From assembly GCF_037478135.1 (NCBI RefSeq), contig NZ_JBBHDV010000015.1, positions 1 through 64,000 of the forward strand: DNA of 64,000 bases, given 5' to 3'. Positions 55,339 through 63,035 of this stretch are shown piece after piece. The notes under the pieces are model-generated. The model was not told where the DNA came from. It did no database searches and was given only the letters and a program-made list of their open reading frames with translations. The stretch comes from Denitratimonas sp037478135 (GTDB lineage: Bacteria > Pseudomonadota > Gammaproteobacteria > Xanthomonadales > Xanthomonadaceae). The translations under genes and the position numbers were made by a program. Positions within the stretch are counted from its first letter, which is position 1. Each line of letters opens with the position of its first letter.

Positions 55339-55575
55339 TGTCCCGGTTGGCCGGAAAATGGCGAGAGGTTGATGATGGTGCGCGCAGTGTTTCGACCTTC
55401 AATCCGTGCCGTTGCAGCCGGCGCACATTCCGCGCCGCGCCGGCCTTGCCAAGTCTGGAGACGCTCGCCGATGGAGCCGGTGAAATGCGCTCCCTGCGAT
55501 GTCGTTGTGTGGCAGATCAGTCCGGCCATCCGGTGCGGACATGCATATCAGCCTGCGCCGATGGGTACCGGGCGA

Positions 55576-55875
55576 TCAGTGGTAGTCGTCCTCGCGCTGG
55601 TGGCGCGCGGCAAGCACCGTCAGGGTGTCGGAATCGGTGATTTCGAACAGTGCGACGTAGCCGGCGCCGCCGAAAGGAATGACCAGTTCTCGCAGGAGGG
55701 GATTGTTTGCATCCACCTTGCGGCAGGCAAACGGCATGTCGGCAAGCAGGCCGTAGCCACGTTCGATCGCGGCACGTGCGCGCAGTGCGCTGGCGTAGTC
55801 GGTGGGTGCCAGGAAATCCAGCAGGCGTTCCAGATCGTCCTGCGCGGCCGTGCTGATCCGGACGAGGAAGCTCAC
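55576..55875 (-). CDS. RelE/ParE-family toxin
   Basis: The 99-residue toxin has the ParE/RelE fold (VRISTAAQDDLERLLDFL, YVALFEITDSDTLTVLAARH). Its start overlaps the antitoxin gene by 4 bases, so the pair is coupled. ParE members poison gyrase and RelE members cut mRNA; which applies is not clear. The pair lies between lysoplasmalogenase and pirin inside the split prp region. Confidence 0.87.
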   Translation of the reverse strand: MSFLVRISTAAQDDLERLLDFLAPTDYASALRARAAIERGYGLLADMPFACRKVDANNPLLRELVIPFGGAGYVALFEITDSDTLTVLAARHQREDDYH

Positions 55876-56141
55876 GGCTTGTCGGGTGCATGTTTGGCGA
55901 GCACGGCGTCCAGCCGCGCCAGCGATTCGTCCACGGTGTAGTACACCCCGGTACGCTCAGCTTCGTCACGCGAGGCCAGACCACGGGCGATGAATTCGGC
56001 CTGATTGCGGCGGCGGTTCACTTCGCCGCGCAGGGATTTTTCCATCAGGGCGGACAGGTTTTCGCCCTTCTCCAACACGGATTCGGCAGCTTGGCGCAGC
56101 TCGGGCTCGACGCGCAGGGACGGCAGGGTGGCGGTTTTCAT
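55872..56141 (-). CDS. Antitoxin of a ParDE-like pair
   Basis: The 89-residue protein begins MKTATLPSLRVEPELRQAAE with ribbon-helix-helix character (ESVLEKGENLSALMEKSLRG) and a charged C-terminal tail that probably wraps the toxin. It resembles YlcI/YnfO-type antitoxins. GGAG lies 6 bases before ATG 56141; an upstream frame from TTG 56174 overlaps the operator and is unlikely to be used. Confidence 0.85.
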   Translation of the reverse strand: MKTATLPSLRVEPELRQAAESVLEKGENLSALMEKSLRGEVNRRRNQAEFIARGLASRDEAERTGVYYTVDESLARLDAVLAKHAPDKP

Positions 56142-56157
56142 GACAGCTCCGGTTGCG

Positions 56158-56174
56158 TTGCATTTGCGATGCAA
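56158..56174. promoter_or_regulatory. Candidate operator of the ParDE-like pair
   Basis: TTGCAT-TTGCG-ATGCAA (56158-56174) is a perfect 6-bp inverted repeat with a 5-base spacer, 16 bases upstream of the antitoxin ATG. Ribbon-helix-helix antitoxins usually autorepress through such sites. Confidence 0.5.
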
Positions 56175-56420
56175 ACCCTACCATGCAGGCCGGCCACGGA
56201 CCAGCGTATGCCGGCGTCAGTCCGGGCAGCGAACGGTCGTCGGCGTTTTCCGGATATTCGTGAAACAACCGACGCGGAATGCGACTGCGAAATCACCACA
56301 ATCCGCAGGATTGATGCCTGCGCAGCAACACTGCGTTGCGGCCAGGGGCGCAGTGGCGGCGTTGAATTTCCCGGCGCGGGCAACGATCTGATGGGGCATC
56401 CACCCGCAACCGGAGCCGTC

Positions 56421-57452
56421 ATGAGCCCCTCGCCGATCCTGTCCATTTCCTCGCTCGCCAGCCCGTGGCGCGGGGCCGATCCGTTCCTGTTCATGGCGCA
56501 CCATCTGGATTTGTATCCGCAGGGCGATGGCGCGTTGGCGCCGGTCGCATCGTTGGCCGGACGCCAGATGGGTTCGGATTTCGCCAACAAGGATGGCTGG
56601 AACATGTACCACGGCGAGCGCGTGCCGGGATTCCCCGCGCATCCACATCGCGGCTTTGAAACCATCACCGTGGTGACCCAGGGCTATGTCGACCACGCCG
56701 ATTCGCTCGGCGGCAAGGCGCGCTATGGCATGGGCGATGTGCAGTGGCTCACCGCCGGCGGCGGGATCATGCATTCGGAGATGTTTCCGCTGCTGGATGC
56801 CAACGGACCGAACACGCTGAATCTGGCGCAGATCTGGCTGAACCTGCCGGCGGCCAGCAAGATGTCGGCACCGAATTTCTCGATGTTCTGGAACGAGGAC
56901 ATTCCGGTCGTTGACGAACCCGGCGAGGTGCAGGTGAAGGTGATTGCCGGTGCGTATGGCGACGCCACGCCGTTGGCACCACCGCCGGATTCGTGGGCCG
57001 CGCGCCCGGAAGCGGATGTGGCAGTGTGGCTGGTCGGCATTCCGGCCGGAGCCAGCTGGTCGTTGCCGGCCGGCGCGGCCGGGTTGTCGCGTTCGCTGCA
57101 TCTGCTGGTGGGCGATGCCGTGGAGATCGAAGGCACGTCATTGCCCGCGCGTCATACCGCGCAGCTGCGTTCGGAGGCGACACTGTCCATCACCAATCGC
57201 GGAGAAGGTGACGTGCAGGTGTTGCTGTTGCAGGGACGCCCGATCGGTGAGCCGGTGGCGACCTATGGGCCATTCGTGATGAACACGCCGCAGCAGATCC
57301 AGCAGGCGTTCGCGGATTTCCAGCGCACCCGCTTCGGTGACTGGCCGTTCCCGGATGGCGCCCCCACACATGGCGATGCAGCCGAACGCTTTGCGGTGTA
57401 TCCGGGTGGCGAGGAATCGCGGCCGGGTGATGCGGCCAGGGCCGGCGCCTGA
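56421..57452 (+). CDS. Pirin family protein
   Basis: The product has 343 residues and two cupin domains. The N-terminal metal site includes PAHPHRGFETITVV and HSEMFP (His, His, His, Glu). Pirins range from transcription cofactors to quercetin dioxygenases; function is not predictable here. GGAG lies 7 bases before ATG 56421. It runs opposite to the prp genes. Confidence 0.9.
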   Translation: MSPSPILSISSLASPWRGADPFLFMAHHLDLYPQGDGALAPVASLAGRQMGSDFANKDGWNMYHGERVPGFPAHPHRGFETITVVTQGYVDHADSLGGKARYGMGDVQWLTAGGGIMHSEMFPLLDANGPNTLNLAQIWLNLPAASKMSAPNFSMFWNEDIPVVDEPGEVQVKVIAGAYGDATPLAPPPDSWAARPEADVAVWLVGIPAGASWSLPAGAAGLSRSLHLLVGDAVEIEGTSLPARHTAQLRSEATLSITNRGEGDVQVLLLQGRPIGEPVATYGPFVMNTPQQIQQAFADFQRTRFGDWPFPDGAPTHGDAAERFAVYPGGEESRPGDAARAGA

Positions 57453-57524
57453 TGCGATTACGGGCCATGCCGCTTCGTGAGGGCGGCATGGCTACGACGG
57501 GCTTTCCCGGCAATGCCCAGCCAA

Positions 57525-57557
57525 TAGGTCGTGGTGAGCGAAGCGAACCGCGGCGAC
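57525..57557 (+). repeat. REP-like unit after the pirin gene
   Basis: TAGGTCGTGGTGAGCGAAGC followed by GAACCGCGGCGAC belongs to the TAGGTCG-GGTGAGC-GCGAACC family. It lies between the convergent pirin and acnD genes. Confidence 0.65.
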
Positions 57558-57624
57558 ATGATGCCGCCGGTGTCTGCATCCAGATGGCAGCGGCCTATCA
57601 CCTTCCGGCCTTCCGGTGCTGGGG

Positions 57625-57649
57625 TTCCCCCGGATCACGTCCGGGGGAA
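57625..57649. terminator. Hairpin between pirin and acnD
   Basis: TTCCCCCGGA (57625-57634) and TCCGGGGGAA (57640-57649) form a perfect 10-bp stem with a TCACG loop, 32 bases from the acnD stop. It probably ends transcripts from both sides. Confidence 0.65.
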
Positions 57650-57680
57650 TCACCAACCTGTGCAGTGATTGCGGCAGGTT

Positions 57681-60293
57681 TCAGGCGCTGCGGTTGGCCG
57701 CCAGGAAATCCTGCGCGAAGCGTTGCAGTACGCCGCCGGCTTCGTAGATCGTCACTTCCTCGTCCGAATCCAGGCGGCAGGTGACCGGAACCTCGACGCG
57801 TTCACCATTGCGGCGCTGGATCACCAGGACCAGTTCGGCTCCCGGCGCCGGCTGGCCGACGACATCGAAGGTCTCGGTACCGTCGATCGCGTAGGTGGCG
57901 CGCGTATCACCGGCGCGGAACTGCAGGGGCAGCACGCCCATGCCGATCAGGTTGGTGCGGTGGATGCGTTCGAAGCCCTCGGCCACGATGACTTCCACAC
58001 CGGCCAGGCGCACGCCCTTGGCGGCCCAGTCGCGCGATGAACCCTGGCCGTAGTCGGCACCGGCGATGATGATCAGCGGCTGGCCGCGTTCCATATAGGT
58101 TTCGATCGCTTCCCACATGCGCGTGACCTGGCCTTCCGGCTCGATCCGCGCCAGCGAACCCTGCTTCACCTGCCCATCGACCACCGCCATCTCGTTGATC
58201 AGCTTGGGGTTGGCGAAGGTGGCGCGCTGCGCGGTGAGGTGGTCGCCGCGATGGGTGGCGTAGGAATTGAAGTCCTCCTCCGGCAGTTCCATTTTCGCCA
58301 GGTATTCGCCGGCGGCGCTGTCGGGCAGGATCGCGTTCGAGGGCGAAATGTGGTCGGTGGTGATGTTGTCGCCGAAGATCGCCAGCGGCCGCATGCCGCG
58401 CATCGTGCGCTCGCCGGCCAGCGCACCTTCCCAGTACGGCGGGCGGCGGATGTAGGTGCTCATCGGGCGCCAGTCGTACAGCGGGCTGACCTTGCGACCC
58501 AGTTCCACGCGCACGTCGAACATCGGGCCGTAGACCTTGCGGAACTGTTCGGGCTTCACGTATTCGGCGACGACGGCGTCGATTTCCTCATCGCTGGGCC
58601 ACAGGTCTTTCAACGTGACCGGCTTGCCGTCGGGGCCGAGGCCGAGCACATCCTTTTCGATGTCGAAACGCACCGTGCCGGCGATGGCGTAGGCCACCAC
58701 CAGCGGCGGTGAGGCGAGAAAGGCCTGCTTGGCGTACGGGTGGATGCGTCCGTCGAAATTGCGGTTGCCGCTGAGCACCGCCACCGCGTACAGATCGCGC
58801 TCGATGACTTCCTGCTGGATCTGCGGATCCAGCGCACCGCTCATGCCGTTGCAGGTGGTGCAGGCGAATCCGACGATGCCGAAACCGAGCTGTTCCAGAT
58901 CCGGCAACAGGCCGGATTCTTCCAGATACAGCTGCACCGCCTTGGAGCCGGGCGCGAGCGAGGTTTTCACCCACGGCTTGCGCGCCAGACCCTTGCGCAC
59001 CGCGTTGCGCGCCAGCAGTGCAGCGGCGATGACGTTGCGCGGGTTGGAGGTGTTGGTGCAGGAGGTGATGGCCGCGATGATGACCGCGCCATCAGGCAGC
59101 AGGCCGTCGGATTCTTCACGCAGCGCGGCGTCCAGATTCACCGCGATGCCGCGTTCGGCCAGATCGCTGACCGGCAGGCGGCGGTGCGGGTTCGACGGGC
59201 CGGCCATGTTGCGCACCACGCCGGACAGGTCGAAGTGCAGGGTGCGTTCGTACTGCGCATCGGCCAGATCCGTGGCCCAGAGGCCGGCGGTCCTGGCGTA
59301 GGTTTCCACCAGCGCCACCTGCTCGTCTTCGCGCCCGGTCAGGCGCAGGTAGTCGAGCGTGTTGTCGTCGATGAAGAACATCGCGGCGGTGGCGCCGTAT
59401 TCGGGCGCCATGTTGGAAATGGTGGCGCGGTCGCCGATGGTCAGCGCGGCGGCGCCTTCGCCACGGAATTCCAGATAGGCGCCGACGACCTTTTCCTTGC
59501 GCAGGAATTCGGTCAGCGCCAACACGATGTCGGTGGCGGTGATGCCCGGCTGCGGCTTGCCGCTGAGTTCCACCGCGACCATTTCCGGAGTGCGCATCCA
59601 CGAGGCGCGGCCGAGCATCACGCTCTCGGCTTCCAGCCCGCCGACGCCGATCGCGATCACGCCCAGCGCGTCCACATGCGGGGTGTGGCTGTCGGTACCG
59701 ACGCAGGTGTCGGGGAAGGCGACGCCGTCCTGGGTGTAGATCACCGGCGACATCTTCTCCAGATTGATCTGGTGCATGATGCCGTTGCCCGGCGGGATCA
59801 CATCGACGTTCTCGAAGGCCTCGGCGGTCCAGTCGATGAAGTGGAAACGGTCGGCATTGCGCCGGTTCTCGATCTCGCGGTTGCGGTTGAAGGCCTCCGG
59901 ATCGTAGCCGCCGCATTCCACCGCCAGAGAGTGGTCCACGATCAGCTGCACCGGCACGACCGGATTGACCTGGGCCGGATCGCCGCCCTGCTCGGCAATG
60001 GCGTCACGCAGGCCGGCCAGGTCCACCAGCGCGGTCTGGCCGAGGATGTCGTGGCAGACCACGCGCGCCGGGAACCACGGAAAATCCAGATCGCGGCGGC
60101 GTTCGATCAGCTGTTCCAGATAGGCATTGATCCGTGCCGGCTCGGCACGGCGCACGATGTTTTCGGCATGCACGCGGGCGGTATAGGGCAGCGTCGCCCA
60201 GGCGCCGGGCTTGAGCGCCTCGACGGCTTCGCGTGCGTCATACCAGTGGAGCGAAGTGCCTGGCAGCGGTTTGCGGTGCTGGGGATTGTTCAT
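57681..60293 (-). CDS. acnD: Fe/S-dependent 2-methylisocitrate dehydratase AcnD
   Basis: This 870-residue aconitase-family enzyme dehydrates 2-methylcitrate in the propionate cycle and needs PrpF. The [4Fe-4S] cysteines are in AAITSCTNTSNP and GFACTTCNGMSG. The swivel domain has the active-site serine in GADYGQGSSRDWAAKG and ends with EGFERIHRTNLIGMGVLPLQF-type sequence (split here at residues about 768-788). AGGAG precedes the ATG. It sits 431 bases downstream of prpC, with a small opposite-strand gene between. Confidence 0.95.
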   Translation of the reverse strand: MNNPQHRKPLPGTSLHWYDAREAVEALKPGAWATLPYTARVHAENIVRRAEPARINAYLEQLIERRRDLDFPWFPARVVCHDILGQTALVDLAGLRDAIAEQGGDPAQVNPVVPVQLIVDHSLAVECGGYDPEAFNRNREIENRRNADRFHFIDWTAEAFENVDVIPPGNGIMHQINLEKMSPVIYTQDGVAFPDTCVGTDSHTPHVDALGVIAIGVGGLEAESVMLGRASWMRTPEMVAVELSGKPQPGITATDIVLALTEFLRKEKVVGAYLEFRGEGAAALTIGDRATISNMAPEYGATAAMFFIDDNTLDYLRLTGREDEQVALVETYARTAGLWATDLADAQYERTLHFDLSGVVRNMAGPSNPHRRLPVSDLAERGIAVNLDAALREESDGLLPDGAVIIAAITSCTNTSNPRNVIAAALLARNAVRKGLARKPWVKTSLAPGSKAVQLYLEESGLLPDLEQLGFGIVGFACTTCNGMSGALDPQIQQEVIERDLYAVAVLSGNRNFDGRIHPYAKQAFLASPPLVVAYAIAGTVRFDIEKDVLGLGPDGKPVTLKDLWPSDEEIDAVVAEYVKPEQFRKVYGPMFDVRVELGRKVSPLYDWRPMSTYIRRPPYWEGALAGERTMRGMRPLAIFGDNITTDHISPSNAILPDSAAGEYLAKMELPEEDFNSYATHRGDHLTAQRATFANPKLINEMAVVDGQVKQGSLARIEPEGQVTRMWEAIETYMERGQPLIIIAGADYGQGSSRDWAAKGVRLAGVEVIVAEGFERIHRTNLIGMGVLPLQFRAGDTRATYAIDGTETFDVVGQPAPGAELVLVIQRRNGERVEVPVTCRLDSDEEVTIYEAGGVLQRFAQDFLAANRSA

Positions 60294-60410
60294 GCGGAAA
60301 CTCCTGTTTCGTGTTGCCGTGCGGCGACTTGGTCTGGATCAAGTCCGGCCGCGTCGGAGCGGTCATCATGGTGACAAGGGTCGCTGTCGACCCACGTTGA
60401 AGAGGACACC

Positions 60411-60584
60411 ATGCAAGACAATGTTCTGCTGCTCGTGGCGGTACTGCTGCTGGTGCCGTCGCTGGTAGTCGGCTTTCTGCGCTTTGGCCTGCGCAAACCG
60501 CGATCACAGATCACCGGCCTGGGCGGCGTACTGTTCGCCGCGATGACCTTTGCCGCGGCGATCTGGATCATTCTCGGCAACTGA
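60411..60584 (+). CDS. Small two-helix membrane protein
   Basis: This 57-residue protein starts MQDNVLLLVAVLLLVPSLVV. It has two predicted membrane helices (about residues 4-24 and 38-55) separated by a basic loop (RFGLRKPRSQ). GAGGA lies 5 bases before the ATG. It sits on the plus strand between acnD and prpC. Function unknown; such tiny proteins often stabilise larger membrane complexes. Confidence 0.6.
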   Translation: MQDNVLLLVAVLLLVPSLVVGFLRFGLRKPRSQITGLGGVLFAAMTFAAAIWIILGN

Positions 60585-60593
60585 CCTGAGGGC

Positions 60594-60715
60594 GGGGAAT
60601 CGGGAATTGGGAGTGGGGATCCGGGGTGGGTGAGCCTCGATGTTTCGACTCGATCCCACCTCGCGCCGATGCCGATATGCTTCTACGATTCCCTACTCCC
60701 GACTCCCCATTCCCG
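60594..60715. repeat. Inverted GGGAAT-type repeats
   Basis: GGGGAATCGGGAATTGGGAG... (60594-60620) and its imperfect inverted copy (60688-60715; reverse complement CGGGAATGGGGAGTCGGGAG...) are built from GGGAAT/GGGAGT heptamer-like steps. They flank about 65 bases downstream of prpC and could form a long imperfect hairpin. Confidence 0.7.
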
Positions 60716-60724
60716 AACGATCAC

Positions 60725-61879
60725 TTACCGCTCGTCAATCGGCACGAAAGCCTGATCCTCCGGCCCGGTGTAATTGGCACTCGGGCGGATGATCTTGCCG
60801 TCGATGCGCTGCTCGATGATGTGCGCGCTCCAGCCGCTGGTGCGGGCGATCACGAACAGCGGGGTGAACATGTCGGTCGGCACGCCCATCACGTGGTAGC
60901 TGACGGCGCTGAACCAGTCCAGGTTCGGGAACATCTTCTTGATGTCCCACATCACTGATTCCAGGCGCTCGGCGATGTCGTACATCTTGGTGCTGCCGGC
61001 TTCCTCGGAAAGCTCCTTGGCGACCTGCTTGATCACCTTGTTGCGCGGATCCGAGACGGTGTACACCGGATGTCCGAAGCCGATGACGACTTCCTTTCTC
61101 GCCACGCGCTCGCGGATGTCGGCCTCGGCCTCGTCCGGGGTTTCGTAACGCTTCTGAATCTCGAACGCGACCTCGTTGGCGCCGCCATGCTTGGGCCCGC
61201 GCAGTGCGCCGATGCCGCCGGCAATCGCCGAATACATGTCGCTGCCGGTGCCGGCGATGACGCGGCAGGTGAAGGTGGACGCGTTGAACTCGTGCTCGGC
61301 GTAGAGGATCAGCGAGGTGTGCATCGCACGTACCCAGCTGTCCCTGGGCTTTTCGCCATGCAGCAGATGCAGGAAGTGGCCACCGATGGAGTCGTCATCG
61401 GTTTCCACCTCGATGCGGCGGCCGTTGTAGGCGAAGTGGTACCAGTACAGCAGCATCGAACCAAGCGACGCCATCAGCTTGTCGGCGATGTCGCGCGCGC
61501 CGGGATGGTTGTGGTCGTCCTTTTCCGGCTTCACGCAGCCCAGCACCGAGACACCGGTACGCATCACGTCCATCGGATGGGCCGAGGGCGGCAGTTCTTC
61601 CAGCGCGGTTTTCACCGCCGCCGGCAGGCCGCGCAGCGACTTCAGCTTGGTCTTGTACGCGGCCAGTTCGGCGCGGTTGGGCAGCTTGCCGTGCACCAGC
61701 AGATGCGCGATTTCCTCGAACTCGCTGGTGGTGGCCAGGTCGAGGATGTCGTAGCCGCGATAGGCCAGATCATTGCCGCTGCGGCCCACGGTGCACAGCG
61801 CGGTGTTGCCGGCGGCGGTGCCGGACAGGGCGACGGATTTTTTCGGCTTGAAGCCGGGGGTGGAGGTCGTGTCGGTCAT
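60725..61879 (-). CDS. prpC: 2-methylcitrate synthase
   Basis: The enzyme condenses propionyl-CoA with oxaloacetate. The 384-residue citrate-synthase-family protein has the catalytic His in GALRGPKHGGANE, the second His in IGFGHPVYTVSDPR, and Asp in the C-terminal segment. CRVIAGTGSDMYSAIAGG and the short length favour methylcitrate synthase over the longer type I citrate synthase. AGGAG lies before the ATG. It is 61 bases downstream of prpB. Confidence 0.94.
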   Translation of the reverse strand: MTDTTSTPGFKPKKSVALSGTAAGNTALCTVGRSGNDLAYRGYDILDLATTSEFEEIAHLLVHGKLPNRAELAAYKTKLKSLRGLPAAVKTALEELPPSAHPMDVMRTGVSVLGCVKPEKDDHNHPGARDIADKLMASLGSMLLYWYHFAYNGRRIEVETDDDSIGGHFLHLLHGEKPRDSWVRAMHTSLILYAEHEFNASTFTCRVIAGTGSDMYSAIAGGIGALRGPKHGGANEVAFEIQKRYETPDEAEADIRERVARKEVVIGFGHPVYTVSDPRNKVIKQVAKELSEEAGSTKMYDIAERLESVMWDIKKMFPNLDWFSAVSYHVMGVPTDMFTPLFVIARTSGWSAHIIEQRIDGKIIRPSANYTGPEDQAFVPIDER

Positions 61880-61940
61880 GGTCTTCTCCTTCGATACCTG
61901 TTGCCGTCACTCCTGTGAGAGGAAATGACGGAGATGAGGT

Positions 61941-62828
61941 TTATTTCTTGGCCGCAAACAACGCATCCAGCTTCCGCTCGAACGCGTGATAGCCGATGCG
62001 CTCGTACAGTTCCTCGCGGGTCTGCATCGCATCGACAACGGATTTCTGGTGGCCGTCACGGCGCACCGCGGTGTAGACGTTTTCAGCGGCCTTGTTGGCA
62101 GCACGGAAAGCCGACAGCGGGAACAGCTGGATCGCCACGCCGGCCGAGGCCAGTTCGTCGCGCGAGAACAGCGGGGTCGCGCCGAACTCGGTGATGTTGG
62201 CCAGCACCGGCGCCTTCACTGCATCGACGAATTTGCGGTAGGTGTCCAGATCGTAGGCGGCCTCGGCGAAGATGCCGTCGGCACCGGCTTCAACGCAGGC
62301 GATGGCGCGTTCGATCGCTGCATCCACGCCGTCGACCTGGATCGCATCGGTACGCGCGATCAGGAAGAAGTCCTTGTCGGTCTTCGCATCGGCGGCGGCC
62401 TTCACGCGATCCACCATCTCGCCCTGCGTGACGATTTCCTTGCCCGGCCGATGCCCGCAGCGCTTGGCGCCGACCTGGTCCTCGATATGGCAGGCCGCGG
62501 CGCCGGCCTTGATCAAGGACTTGATGGTGCGCTCGATGTTGAACGCCGAGGGGCCGAAGCCGGTGTCGATATCCACCATCAGCGGCAGATCGCAGACATC
62601 GGTGATGCGGCGCACGTCGATCAGCACGTCTTCCAGCGTGTTGATGCCCAGATCCGGCAGGCCGAGCGAACCGGCCGCGACGCCGCCGCCGGACAGATAG
62701 ATCGCCTTGAAGCCAGCGCGCTTGGCCAGCAGCGCGTGGTTGGCATTGATCGCGCCGATCACCTGCAACGGCGATTCGGCGGCCAGGGCGGCACGGAAGC
62801 GCGCGCCGGCGGAGGAAGATTGCGTCAT
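61941..62828 (-). CDS. prpB: 2-methylisocitrate lyase
   Basis: The enzyme cleaves 2-methylisocitrate to pyruvate and succinate, closing the cycle. The 295-residue isocitrate-lyase-superfamily protein has the catalytic loop KRCGHRPGK, Mg-binding DIDTGFG and HIEDQVGAK, and ISGGGVAAGS-like YLSGGGVAAGSLG. GAGGA precedes ATG 62828. It is the promoter-proximal gene of the minus-strand prp run and faces the HTH-citrate-synthase-like gene. Confidence 0.95.
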   Translation of the reverse strand: MTQSSSAGARFRAALAAESPLQVIGAINANHALLAKRAGFKAIYLSGGGVAAGSLGLPDLGINTLEDVLIDVRRITDVCDLPLMVDIDTGFGPSAFNIERTIKSLIKAGAAACHIEDQVGAKRCGHRPGKEIVTQGEMVDRVKAAADAKTDKDFFLIARTDAIQVDGVDAAIERAIACVEAGADGIFAEAAYDLDTYRKFVDAVKAPVLANITEFGATPLFSRDELASAGVAIQLFPLSAFRAANKAAENVYTAVRRDGHQKSVVDAMQTREELYERIGYHAFERKLDALFAAKK

Positions 62829-62996
62829 GGGCGGAGTCCTCGTCAGGCCGGCCAGTGTGCGCCGGCGGGTGGAAAATCGCATGTGGCTGCGCGCCATCGG
62901 TGCGGGCACGCTGCCTGAACACGTCGCCGTTTACCGCCTCCAGCTGCGGAAAATCCGCCGACGGGGCTTACGGCACGATGCACAACTGTGGCACTG

Positions 62997-63028
62997 TATG
63001 ATCTATTGATCAATCTTGATTTCATCAA
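62997..63028. promoter_or_regulatory. Divergent promoter with two TTGAT/ATCAA inverted repeats
   Basis: TATGAT (62997-63002) is a good -10 for the rightward gene. Just after it lie TTGATCAA (63006-63013) and TTGAT-TTC-ATCAA (63016-63028), two palindromes with the same half-site. On the minus strand TTGATG and TAGATC spaced by 17 bases within the same block could drive prpB. Occupancy of the palindromes would block both directions. Confidence 0.5.
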
Positions 63029-63035
63029 TCAACCC

